Shown one piece after another: positions 8,745 through 16,735 of a stretch of 64,000 nt of DNA; positions within the stretch are counted from its first letter, which is position 1, and each line of letters starts with the position of its first letter. A program made the translations under genes and the position numbers. Location: contig OZ257136.1 of the NCBI GenBank assembly GCA_965278995.1, forward strand, positions 4,712,001 through 4,776,000. Reading direction: 5' to 3'. The notes under the pieces were generated by a model, which was not told the origin of the DNA, made no database searches, and saw only the letters and a program-made list of their open reading frames with translations. The DNA comes from JADJYF01 sp965278995 (GTDB taxonomy: Bacteria; Pseudomonadota; Gammaproteobacteria; Ga0077536).

Positions 8745-9203
8745 ATGCTACGAATCCGTCCGCTTACCAAGCCGGTAGAAATACTTGCGCTCGCCGTGGT
8801 GCTGGCAGTGTTGAGCGCCCCTGCCGTTCCCCGCCTGGCGGACCGCGATGCACAGGAGCGTGCCGCAGCAGTCAGTGGACTGGCGGGTGCGATGCGCAGT
8901 TCGGCGGCGCTCGCTCATTCCTTGTGGTCGGCCGCTGGAGGCACGGAAGACAGCGTGACGATAGCCGGGCAGACCGTCACGCTGTTGAACGGTTATCCGA
9001 CGACGACTTCGATCGTCGCCCTGCTGAAGACCAATCCGACCCTCCTCGGCTACCGCATCACCGACGCCAACAGCTATACCGCGCTAGGGGTATCGGCGGC
9101 CAACGAAATGAACTGTGCCGTACGCTATGCACCTTCCTCGATCGATCCGCACGGCGAAGTCGTTCCCGCGCAGATCGACGTCGTCGTGTCGAACTGCGAG
9201 TAG
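8745..9203 (+). CDS. Pilin-like (MshA-type) protein without a canonical prepilin peptidase site
   Basis: A 152-residue protein. Residues 10-31 (PVEILALAVVLAVLSAPAVPRL) read like a type IV pilin N-helix, with E12 matching pilin Glu5. The next stretch, AAVSGLAGAMRSSAALAHS, closely resembles the helix of MSHA-type pilins as I recall them, and two cysteines (C124 and C151) bracket the C-terminus like a pilin D-region. However, the residues that should read G/F-T-L-I-E-L are L7-T8-K-P-V-E-I-L: both the Gly at -1 and the Phe at +1 are missing, so normal prepilin peptidase cleavage is doubtful. No other pilus gene is nearby. It follows gpsA after 175 bases and ends 18 bases from the convergent trmL. 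The fold assignment is an inference from sequence pattern. Confidence 0.7.
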   Translation: MLRIRPLTKPVEILALAVVLAVLSAPAVPRLADRDAQERAAAVSGLAGAMRSSAALAHSLWSAAGGTEDSVTIAGQTVTLLNGYPTTTSIVALLKTNPTLLGYRITDANSYTALGVSAANEMNCAVRYAPSSIDPHGEVVPAQIDVVVSNCE

Positions 9204-9221
9204 GCGGAGCTAACTGATCGC

Positions 9222-9701
9222 TCACGGTTGGCGGGTAAGCGCTGCCCCTGCGTACGCGTGCTGACGCCACGCGGTATAGAGTGCAATCGCGACGGCGTTG
9301 GATAGATTCAGGCTGCGACTGGTCGGGCGCATTGGCAGACGCACGATGAATTGCGCGTCCATCGAATCGAGTACCGTCGCTGGCAGTCCGCGCGTCTCTG
9401 GTCCGAACAGCAGGGCGCCGCCAGCGCTGAATCGGGCGTCGTCCAGCGTCACCCCGCCACGCGTCGAGAACGCATGGACTGTTGGTGCGGCCACCACCGC
9501 CAGGCAGCTCTCCAGATTGCTGTGCGTTCGAACGGCCGTGTACTCGTGATAATCGAGCCCGGCCCGTTTCAGCTCACGATCGCTCATCGCGAAACCCAAC
9601 GGTTCGATCAGATGCAGCAAAGCGCCGGCATTGGCACACAGGCGTATAATATTGCCGGTGTTCGGCGGGATCTCGGGTTCGTAGAGTATGACGTTGAACA
9701 C
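9222..9701 (-). CDS. trmL: tRNA (cytidine/uridine-2'-O-)-methyltransferase TrmL
   Basis: A 159-residue SPOUT (trefoil knot) methyltransferase that 2'-O-methylates the wobble base C34/U34 of tRNA-Leu isoacceptors. Family motifs are the N-terminal EPEIPPNTGNIIRLCANA, then LFGPETRGLP and the SAM-binding knot IVRLPMRPTSRSLNLSNAVA. The length is that of E. coli TrmL (157). The start is a GTG at 9701. It lies only 29 bases from the divergent pyrD start, so the two promoters must overlap each other or the coding regions. Its 3' end faces the pilin-like gene at 18 bases. Confidence 0.95.
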   Translation of the reverse strand: MFNVILYEPEIPPNTGNIIRLCANAGALLHLIEPLGFAMSDRELKRAGLDYHEYTAVRTHSNLESCLAVVAAPTVHAFSTRGGVTLDDARFSAGGALLFGPETRGLPATVLDSMDAQFIVRLPMRPTSRSLNLSNAVAIALYTAWRQHAYAGAALTRQP

Positions 9702-9730
9702 GATCGACTATCGCGGAGCTGCGTCCTGAG

Positions 9731-10684
9731 ATGAATGAACCCGATGTGCGCTGCCAGCGCCTGCAGCTCGATTTCTGCGGCCTGCATTTCGCCACCCCAC
9801 TGGTTCTACTGTCGGGTTGCGTCGGTTTCGGCGAAGAATATACGCGCGTCGAGGGCTTTTCCAATGTCGATGCCGGCGCCGTCTGTCTTAAAGGCACGAC
9901 GCTGGCTCCGCGCCTCGGCAATCCGGCCCATCGCGTCTGTGAGACGCCCGGCGGAATGTTGAACGCCATCGGGCTGCAGAATCCCGGCGCACGCGCAGTT
10001 GTCGATACCATCCTCCCGACGCTCGATTTCACTGAAACCCGCTTTATTGCCAACGTCTCGGGTTCGACTGTCGAAGAATACGAAGAAGTGACGCGGATCT
10101 TTGCCGATTCCCTGATAGATGCGATTGAGATCAATATCTCGTGTCCGAACGTCAAAGAAGGCGGGGTGACTTTCGGCAACGATCCGGATATGTCTGCGCG
10201 TGTCGTCGCCGCCTGCCGGCGCGCGACCAATAAACCCATCATCACCAAGCTGTCGCCGAATCAGACCGATATCGCCGAGAATGCGCGCCGTTGTATCGAG
10301 GCCGGCACCGACGCTTTTTCGGTGATCAATACAGTGATGGGCATGGCCATCGATATCGAGAGCCGTAAACCCGTGATCGGCAATAACCAGGGTGGCTTAT
10401 CAGGTCCAGCGATCAAGCCGATAGCAGTCTTCAAGGTCTTTCAGGTCTTTCAGGTTGCACGCGACCACGGCATTCCTATCATTGGCCAGGGTGGGGTGAC
10501 CTGCGCCGCAGATGCGATCGAGTTCATGCTTGCCGGTGCCAGTGCAGTCGGTGTCGGCACCGGGCTGTTCTATGATCCACTGCTCTGTCAGGCCATCAAC
10601 GAGGGCCTCATCGCCTATCTCGACAAGCACGGTTTTGCACATATCAGCGAATTGACCGGGGCAATGAACTTGAACGTCGCGTGA
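9731..10684 (+). CDS. pyrD: Dihydroorotate dehydrogenase, class 1B-like catalytic subunit
   Basis: A 317-residue FMN enzyme of pyrimidine synthesis (dihydroorotate to orotate). Class 1 features are KGTTLAPRLGNP, GMLNAIGLQNPG, the active-site loop EINISCPNVKEGG with catalytic base C138, KLSPN and the phosphate site IIGQGGV...GTGLF. There is no N-terminal membrane helix, so it is not the quinone-linked class 2 enzyme common in gammaproteobacteria. Class 1B enzymes usually pair with PyrK, which is not in this window. Residues 233-241 read VFK-VFQ-VFQ, encoded by near-identical 9-base units; one unit looks extra compared with relatives as I recall them. A related flavin dehydrogenase acting on another pyrimidine cannot be excluded. 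Confidence 0.85.
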   Translation: MNEPDVRCQRLQLDFCGLHFATPLVLLSGCVGFGEEYTRVEGFSNVDAGAVCLKGTTLAPRLGNPAHRVCETPGGMLNAIGLQNPGARAVVDTILPTLDFTETRFIANVSGSTVEEYEEVTRIFADSLIDAIEINISCPNVKEGGVTFGNDPDMSARVVAACRRATNKPIITKLSPNQTDIAENARRCIEAGTDAFSVINTVMGMAIDIESRKPVIGNNQGGLSGPAIKPIAVFKVFQVFQVARDHGIPIIGQGGVTCAADAIEFMLAGASAVGVGTGLFYDPLLCQAINEGLIAYLDKHGFAHISELTGAMNLNVA

Positions 10685-10701
10685 CAGCGCTCCGCTGCGC
10701 C

Positions 10702-10848
10702 TAACAGGCTGGTGAAAAACTACTGCGCTCGGCATGACCGCGTTGCACGAGCGCGCAAAATCCTCATTTACTCCGTGTAAACTCCGGGTTTGCGCGCTCG
10801 TGCGCCTTGTCCTGCCGTCGCTCGCTACGTTTTTCATCAGCCTGTTAA
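10702..10848 (+). repeat. Palindromic MITE-like intergenic element
   Basis: About 147 bases with terminal inverted repeats: 10702-10720 (taacaggctggtgaaaaac) and 10829-10847 (gtttttcatcagcctgtta) pair at 18 of 19 positions. Inside, gcacgagcgcgcaaa (from 10745) pairs exactly with tttgcgcgctcgtgc (ending 10803), around a 28-base loop that holds a small tttac/gtaaa stem. There is no coding capacity. The right end forms an 18-base perfect palindrome at 10838-10855 that touches the stop codon of the TPR gene. This resembles small palindromic nonautonomous elements of gammaproteobacteria; copies elsewhere in the genome cannot be checked here. Confidence 0.75.
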
Positions 10849-10855
10849 CAGGCTG

Positions 10856-11170
10856 CTAAGAAAGCCGCTTCAGAAATACTTTCATTTCCTTCGAGGCCTG
10901 AATGTCGCCCCGGCGCTCGGCGGTTGCAATCCCTTGTGTGAACGCGGCGCGAGCGGCCGAGGTGTCACCACTCGCTGCGAGCGCCCGACCGAGCAGTTTC
11001 CAGGCCGCCGAGTAATCGGCGTCCAGTTCGACCGCGCGACGCAGATGGGTTGCTGCCTGGGTCGGATCGGTGGTGAGCAGGGCATTGCCCAGGCTGAAAC
11101 GCAGCAATGCCGTCTCCCCACCACGTTCGAGCAGGCTGCTCAGGCGCTCGATCAGTGTGCCAGCAGTCAT
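10856..11170 (-). CDS. Small tetratricopeptide-repeat protein
   Basis: A 104-residue, wholly helical protein with about two TPR units: ALLRFSLGNALLTTDPTQAATHLRRAVELDADYSAAWKL... and the following ...LLGRALAASGDTSAARAAFTQGI (A8, G/A and P positions recognisable). It has no signal peptide or membrane segment. It begins 1 base after the ntrX stop region and is the last gene of the def-to-ntrX minus-strand series. TPR proteins mediate protein contacts; the partner is not visible, although a link with the NtrYX system is possible. The stop codon directly abuts the palindromic repeat, which may act as its transcript end. Confidence 0.8.
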   Translation of the reverse strand: MTAGTLIERLSSLLERGGETALLRFSLGNALLTTDPTQAATHLRRAVELDADYSAAWKLLGRALAASGDTSAARAAFTQGIATAERRGDIQASKEMKVFLKRLS

Positions 11171-11171
11171 C

Positions 11172-12548
11172 TCATTCGCGCGTCAATTCCTTGATGCGTT
11201 TCGGATCGATGCCGAGGCTGCGGAGCTTGCGATAGAGATGGGTGCGTTCGATGCCGACTCTTTCCGATACGCGGCTGACGCTGCCATTGCAGGCCCTCAG
11301 CTGATACTCCAGATAGGCTTTCTCGAATTGCTCACGTGCTTCGCGGAGCGGCAGATCGAAACCGGGCATGGTCGGTTCGCTGCCGGTATCCGGCTGCAGG
11401 CCGAGCATGACGTTGATCTCCGAGACTTCCACAGTGTCGGAGGTGCCCAGGATCAGCAGACGCTGGATGAAGTTTTTCAGCTCGCGGATATTGCCCGGCC
11501 AGCCATAATCCTGCAGACGGCGTCTCGCCGCAGCGGAAAAATTGCGCCGCGGCAGACCTTCCTGGCTTTCGAAGGCGGCGAGGAAGTAATCGATCAGTTC
11601 GTCGATATCCTCGGGCCGTTCGCGCAGCGGTGGCACGACCAGCGGCAGCACATTGAGGTGGTAGAACAGATCTTCGCGGAAACGGCCGGATCCGACCAGA
11701 TCAGCCAGATTGCGCCGGGTGCTGGCAATGATGCGGATGTCGACCGAAACCATCTCGCGCCCACCGACACGCAGAAAGGCCTGATTTTCGAGTGCGCTCA
11801 GCAGGCGGGCCTGGGTGTTGAGATCCATGTCGGCGATGTCTTTCAGGAACAGCGTGCCGCCATTGGCCACTTCGAGCGAACCAAACATGACTTTGCCGTC
11901 GTGTTCCGAACCGAACAGCTCGGCGTCAGGGCTTTCGCGCGCGAGACCCGCCACGTTGACGTTCACGAAACGACCTGCCGCCCGATTGCCATGGCCATGG
12001 ACATAGCGTGCAATCACTTCCTTGCCGGTGCCCGATTCACCGCTCAGGAACACGCTCGTATTGTGGTCGGCGATGCGCAGCGCCGCTGCGCGCAATCGTT
12101 GCATCGCGCTGCTCGAACCTATCGGTTCCTGCGGTGACTGCGCCCGTTGGCGCAAGCCGATATTCTCCGTGACGAGATTGGCGTTCTCGAGCGCGCGTTG
12201 CACGGTCAGCAGGATTTTGGCTATCGACAGCGGCTTTTCGATGAAGTCGTAAGCGCCGAGCCGTGTCGCTTCGACCGCAGTTTCGACCGTACCATGTCCC
12301 GACATCATGATGACCGGGGCATCGAGCGTATTGCCCTCGGACCATTCCTTGAGCAACGAGATGCCATCCGTATCGGGCATCCAGATATCCAGCAGGACGA
12401 GATCGGGCCGGCGCAGGCGACGACACTCGCGCGCTTGCGCGGCGTTCTCCGCGATCGTTACCTCGAAACCTTCGTCTTCGAGAATTTCCTTCAACAGGCC
12501 GCGGATATCCGGCTCGTCGTCAACTACCAAGATATGGGCGGCAGTCAT
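11172..12548 (-). CDS. ntrX: NtrX-type response regulator with degenerate sigma-54 ATPase core
   Basis: A 458-residue regulator paired with the NtrY kinase. The receiver domain (1-120) has acidic pocket D10-D11 and phospho-acceptor D54 (VLLDIWMP). The AAA+ domain (about 145-385) has a good Walker A, GESGTGKE (170-177), and the arginine region GRFREDLFYHLNVLPL and WPGNIRELKNF. The sigma-54 contact loop GAFTGA is absent: ELFG (210-213) is followed by SEHDGKVMFGSLE. Walker B reads TLFLKDI (232-238), with K236 where Asp is expected. The C-terminal Fis-type HTH (about 415-445) is intact. NtrX proteins lacking GAFTGA are known in alphaproteobacteria. It overlaps ntrY by 4 bases. Confidence 0.92.
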   Translation of the reverse strand: MTAAHILVVDDEPDIRGLLKEILEDEGFEVTIAENAAQARECRRLRRPDLVLLDIWMPDTDGISLLKEWSEGNTLDAPVIMMSGHGTVETAVEATRLGAYDFIEKPLSIAKILLTVQRALENANLVTENIGLRQRAQSPQEPIGSSSAMQRLRAAALRIADHNTSVFLSGESGTGKEVIARYVHGHGNRAAGRFVNVNVAGLARESPDAELFGSEHDGKVMFGSLEVANGGTLFLKDIADMDLNTQARLLSALENQAFLRVGGREMVSVDIRIIASTRRNLADLVGSGRFREDLFYHLNVLPLVVPPLRERPEDIDELIDYFLAAFESQEGLPRRNFSAAARRRLQDYGWPGNIRELKNFIQRLLILGTSDTVEVSEINVMLGLQPDTGSEPTMPGFDLPLREAREQFEKAYLEYQLRACNGSVSRVSERVGIERTHLYRKLRSLGIDPKRIKELTRE

Positions 12549-14797
12549 ACGGCATCCTTCTCCAACTCGGTTCCAGCCACGTTCTGTTCCTTGTCGAAAG
12601 GCAGGCGGATGGTTGCAACAGCGCCCGGACCTTCATTGTTGCGCAGCGTAACCATGCCGTTGTGTTCCTCGACGATCTTCTTGACGATCGCCAGGCCCAG
12701 CCCCGTCCCGCGTGCCTTGTTGGTAACGTACGGCTCGAACACGTTGGACGACAGATTTTCGGGTATTCCATCACCCCGATCCTCTATGCGTATTTCGACG
12801 TGCTCCGCCTGCGCATGGTCGGTTTTGCACGTGGAGACGATGATATGCGCATTCGTGGGTAGAGGCGAAGCCTCGATCGCGTTCTTGATCAGGTTGTTGA
12901 AAACCTGCCGCAAGCGGGCAGCATCGGCCGTGATATTCGGCAGATCGGTATCGAAATGCGTGTCGAAGTGCACTGTCGAATGGGCGCTGCGGAAGAGTTC
13001 GACCACCCCGGCAAGGAGCTGGTTGATGCTCACGGCGCCGCGATTGAAGACCGGCGACTTGGCGTAATCGGAAAACGTGTTGACCATCGCTTTCATGGTG
13101 TCGACCTGCTGAACGATGGTGCTGGTAAGACGTTCGAGCGCCTCGCCGTCTTCAGTCGAAAGTTTGCGCAGGTATTTATGGCGCAGGCGTTCTGCAGCGA
13201 GCTGTATCGGCGTGAGCGGGTTCTTGATCTCATGCGCCAGCCGCCGGGCGACTTCGGACCACGCGGCATCGCGTTGACCCTGAATGATTGCCGTGATGTT
13301 CTCGAACACGATGACATAGCCGGCGGCAGCGGCGGGCGTATTCAGCGCCGAACCACGGCACATCAGCACGCGCCGGCCGTCAGAAGCAAACAGTGAAACC
13401 TGCTCCTGCCAATGCTGGCGGCGTTCGGCAATGAGCGGGGCGAGCGCCTCGGCAAGCGGCGCCAGGCGTGTATCACCGGCGCAGGCGTCGATAAACGAAC
13501 TGCCTGAGGCAAAACCGGCCTCGAGTTCGAGCATCGTCAATGCAGAATCGTTGATCGTAGTGATGTGCGCACGCGAATCGAGCGCAACGACACCAGATGA
13601 CAACTGTCGCAACACTGTATCGAGATATTCGTGCTGCGTTTCGACTTCGCGACGCGCATTCGCGATGCGTCGGGTCATGTCGTTGAACGAACTGACGAGA
13701 AAGCCGATGTCATCGGAGCTCTGTACCGGCAGGCTCATGGTGTAGTCGCCGGCGGCGACGGCCGCCGTCCCCAGCGCGAGATCGCGTATCGGCTCAGCCA
13801 GCCGTCGTGCCGAATAGAAAGCGGCCCACACCGCCGTCACGATGCTGAACATCAACACCAGCGTCAAGGTCATGGCAAAGCTCAGTTTGAGCTTTTCGCG
13901 CAGATAGTCGAGCTCGTGGTAGCTCGCATAGGCGCGATCGACCGTGGTGGCGAGCGTATTGATGCGGCTTGCGAACGGATACAGGGCGTGCAGCACGCGG
14001 CGCGTGCCTCCACCCGGGCCGATATTGACATTGACTGCAACGCGCACGAACAGCTTGCCGTTGCTCAAGGGGTCGAGACCGATATAACTGCGGCCCTGGC
14101 GAACCTGGATCTGGACAGCCTCGGGTGGTAGATGCGGCACGATGTCGGTGATCCGACTGCTCGACGCCACCACTTCGCCTTCGCTGGTCAACAGTGTCAG
14201 CTCGTCGGCGCCGCTGCGATCGCGCAGTGCATCGAGTTCGGCCGAACCGGGTGACCACACCGTCGAACTGACGATGCTATCCGGCCGCCGCAACGCGTCG
14301 AGATTGAGCGTGGTTCGTTCAGGCGCGCCCTGCGCGAGTTCTTCGGCCATGCTCTCGGTCTGATTGAGGAGCTGACGCATGCGCAGATCGAGTGCTTCGC
14401 GGCCGAGTTCAAGCGCGCTCTCAAGTGCTTGGCCGACTTTGACATCGAACCAGCTGTCGATGCCGCGACGCAGGAAGTCGAGCGAAAAGCCGTACAGGAC
14501 AGTCACCGGGATCACCGCAAGCGCAACGAAGATCACCAGCATCCGCAGAGTCAATCGCGCGCCTGGCTCGTGGGCGCGGAGCTGGCGCAATAAACGTCGT
14601 ACGTTCATGCCGATTAATGTCATGAAAGCGACGAGGCCGGCGCCGTTCGTGACCAGCAGCACGGAATAGAGCACGCCGAAGCGTTGCGAATTCTGAATTG
14701 CCGCGCTCATCAGGATCAACGAGCCGAGCAGCGACACGCTCAGTGCAGTCACTGACGCAAGCACCACGGCGCGTCGCTTCAGCGGGCGATCTGCCAT
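12545..14797 (-). CDS. ntrY: NtrY-type membrane sensor histidine kinase
   Basis: A 750-residue inner-membrane kinase for NtrX. Membrane helices lie near residues 12-33, 40-62, 86-106 and 305-328. Between the last two is a periplasmic sensor region of about 200 residues. Then come a HAMP domain (about 328-385), a PAS domain (about 390-500), the HisKA box ARRLAHEIKNPLTPIQ with H522, the N box FNNLIKNAIEAS, and G boxes EDRGDGIPE and GTGLGLAIVKKIVEEH. This is the NtrY layout, linked in other bacteria to nitrogen/redox and envelope control; the signal here is unknown. It overlaps DUF4390 upstream by 19 bases and ntrX downstream by 4, so translation is probably coupled. Confidence 0.93.
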   Translation of the reverse strand: MADRPLKRRAVVLASVTALSVSLLGSLILMSAAIQNSQRFGVLYSVLLVTNGAGLVAFMTLIGMNVRRLLRQLRAHEPGARLTLRMLVIFVALAVIPVTVLYGFSLDFLRRGIDSWFDVKVGQALESALELGREALDLRMRQLLNQTESMAEELAQGAPERTTLNLDALRRPDSIVSSTVWSPGSAELDALRDRSGADELTLLTSEGEVVASSSRITDIVPHLPPEAVQIQVRQGRSYIGLDPLSNGKLFVRVAVNVNIGPGGGTRRVLHALYPFASRINTLATTVDRAYASYHELDYLREKLKLSFAMTLTLVLMFSIVTAVWAAFYSARRLAEPIRDLALGTAAVAAGDYTMSLPVQSSDDIGFLVSSFNDMTRRIANARREVETQHEYLDTVLRQLSSGVVALDSRAHITTINDSALTMLELEAGFASGSSFIDACAGDTRLAPLAEALAPLIAERRQHWQEQVSLFASDGRRVLMCRGSALNTPAAAAGYVIVFENITAIIQGQRDAAWSEVARRLAHEIKNPLTPIQLAAERLRHKYLRKLSTEDGEALERLTSTIVQQVDTMKAMVNTFSDYAKSPVFNRGAVSINQLLAGVVELFRSAHSTVHFDTHFDTDLPNITADAARLRQVFNNLIKNAIEASPLPTNAHIIVSTCKTDHAQAEHVEIRIEDRGDGIPENLSSNVFEPYVTNKARGTGLGLAIVKKIVEEHNGMVTLRNNEGPGAVATIRLPFDKEQNVAGTELEKDAV

Positions 14798-15420
14798 CGG
14801 TACCAGCCGCTGGACATGTGCCAGCCGGGTGAGATGTAAGCGAGCGGAATCATCGGCGCTGGCAGCGATTCGAGATCGAGGCGCAGTCGCAGCGCGCAGT
14901 CATAGCTGTCAGCGAGATCGATGTCGCCAGCTTCGGCGACGGCCAGGTCGCGGATGCGGCCAAGTTCGGCCATCGCTGGCGCGAGTTCAGCAAACGCACG
15001 GCGTTCGCCCGTAATCGCGTCGCCGACCAGAAACTTTTTGGTCAGCGCGTGATACTCGATTGAATAGCGCCGGTGGGCACTGAACAGTTCCCTGTCCCAC
15101 AAGAACTTGCGTTCGCGCGTAACGGTCAAATCGAGTTCGATGAATAACGGAATACCGCTGGTCAGCGCTTCGAGTGCATCGCTGCTGAATTCGAACGTCG
15201 CGCTTGCGTCGAGCAGCAGGATGTCGTTCTCGATGCGGGTTCGAGCGTCGTCGATGACGATGTCCGCTGCAGTTGCCGCGGTCGAAGTCAGCGTCATGAC
15301 AAACATCAGCGCACAGCCCAGCGCGGCTGCAAAGTACTGCCAGGTTTTTCTGGCGGATGCTGCCTGCACGCGGGCACTGAGCGCGCAGATCGACGGGGTG
15401 GATACGGCAGTGCGCTGCAT
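14779..15420 (-). CDS. DUF4390 domain-containing exported protein
   Basis: A 213-residue protein of the DUF4390 family. A hydrophobic signal or anchor lies at about residues 28-52 (AAALGCALMFVMTLTSTAATA), preceded by a basic stretch. The conserved domain follows: a beta-rich region IVIDDARTRIENDILLLDASATFEFS, then a Glu-rich LFIELDLTVTRERKFLW and YSIEYHALTKKFLVGD. Its function is unknown. DUF4390 genes commonly sit between rsmB and ntrY, as here (11 bases after rsmB, overlapping ntrY by 19), which suggests a role with the NtrYX pathway, possibly as a periplasmic accessory. That role is inference from context only. Confidence 0.88.
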   Translation of the reverse strand: MQRTAVSTPSICALSARVQAASARKTWQYFAAALGCALMFVMTLTSTAATAADIVIDDARTRIENDILLLDASATFEFSSDALEALTSGIPLFIELDLTVTRERKFLWDRELFSAHRRYSIEYHALTKKFLVGDAITGERRAFAELAPAMAELGRIRDLAVAEAGDIDLADSYDCALRLRLDLESLPAPMIPLAYISPGWHMSSGWYRWQIAR

Positions 15421-15431
15421 TTCGGTGCAGG

Positions 15432-16712
15432 TCAGGCCGGCAGCCGCGTCAAGGCGGCATAATAGAACCCATCCATCTCGTCGTCTCCAGGCAGGATCTG
15501 GCGCCCATGAGCTGTCGGGCGTCCCCAGCTTGCGTCAAGTCGTTCGATGCGTGCATCCCGCTGCGCGGCGAGCAACGCTGTGACGGCGGCGTCGTTCTCT
15601 ACCGGCAGTATTGAACACGTCGCGTATACCAGCCTACCGCCGGGACGCAGCAACGGCCACAGGGCGTTCAACAGGCGCTGTTGCAGAAGCGCCAGGCGCT
15701 GCACATCCTCGGCGCTGCGATTAACGCGAATGTCGGGATGCCGACGTACGATACCAAGGGCACTGCACGGCGCATCGAGCAGAATGCGGTCGAACGCTCG
15801 ACCGTCCCACCAGCTCGACGGCTCGCCGGCGTCAGCGACCCGAAGGGTGCAGGTCAATCCAAGACGCTTGAGATTCTCGGCGATGACAGCGAGGCGTTCT
15901 GCAGAGATATCGAGAGCAAGCAATTCGAGCCCGGGCACGGATTCGAGCATATGGGTCGTTTTGCCACCGGGTGCCGCGCATGCGTCGAGCACGCGGTCAC
16001 CTGCTTGCGGCGCCAGCAGCGTGGCAGCAAGTTGCGCGGCTTCGTCCTGTACGGTCACGCTGCCATCGGCGAAGCCGGGTAGTTCCGTTACGGGTACCGC
16101 TGTTGTCAGTCGTAGACCATGCTCGGCATGTCGGGTGCGGATGGCGGACATGCCGCGCGCTTCGAGTTCGCGCAGATAATCAGCGACAACAGCGCGATGC
16201 CGATTGACGCGCAGTGTCAACGGAGCGTGTCGATTGCCTTGCCGCAGGATGTTGACCCAGTCCTCGGGCCAATCATCGCGCAAGCGCTGGATCAGCCACT
16301 GCGGATGTTCGAATTCAATGCTGGTGTCATCGCTGTCAGCGACGAACGTCGTACGCTGCGCCTGCCTCAAGAGACCGTTGACCAGCGAACATGCCCACGT
16401 TTTCCCCAGCTTGCGCGCTGCTTCTACGGTCGCCGAGACGGCCGCATGGGCTGGCAGGCGCATGTCTCTCAATTGGTGCAGGCCAACCAGCAGCAGTGCT
16501 TCGAGATCCGCATCCTTGGCGCGTAGCGGTCGTTCGAGCAAGCTGGCAAGCTCGGCCCGCAAGCGGAAGAGTGTCCGCAATACGCCATAGACACAGGCCT
16601 GGACAAAGGCGCGGTCACGTTCATCGCTGAACCGATCGAGTTCGGTTGCAGCGAGATCGCCCATTGAGCGCCGATCATGGATCACGGACGCGACGATCCT
16701 GGCCGCGCTCAC
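15432..16712 (-). CDS. rsmB: 16S rRNA (cytosine-967-C5)-methyltransferase
   Basis: A 426-residue RNA methyltransferase acting on C967 of 16S rRNA. The N-terminal third is a NusB-like helical RNA-binding domain (DRRSMGDLAATELDRFSDERDRAFVQ region). The Rossmann methyltransferase core has the SAM motif VLDACAAPGGKTTHMLE, then LLDAPCSALGIVRRHPDIR and YATCSILPVENDAAV; the last two carry the two cysteines used in m5C catalysis. The length matches E. coli RsmB (429). It sits 23 bases after fmt in the def-fmt-rsmB series, the same order as in E. coli. Confidence 0.97.
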   Translation of the reverse strand: MSAARIVASVIHDRRSMGDLAATELDRFSDERDRAFVQACVYGVLRTLFRLRAELASLLERPLRAKDADLEALLLVGLHQLRDMRLPAHAAVSATVEAARKLGKTWACSLVNGLLRQAQRTTFVADSDDTSIEFEHPQWLIQRLRDDWPEDWVNILRQGNRHAPLTLRVNRHRAVVADYLRELEARGMSAIRTRHAEHGLRLTTAVPVTELPGFADGSVTVQDEAAQLAATLLAPQAGDRVLDACAAPGGKTTHMLESVPGLELLALDISAERLAVIAENLKRLGLTCTLRVADAGEPSSWWDGRAFDRILLDAPCSALGIVRRHPDIRVNRSAEDVQRLALLQQRLLNALWPLLRPGGRLVYATCSILPVENDAAVTALLAAQRDARIERLDASWGRPTAHGRQILPGDDEMDGFYYAALTRLPA

Positions 16713-16735
16713 GCGCGTATCTGGCGCCGCGCGTT

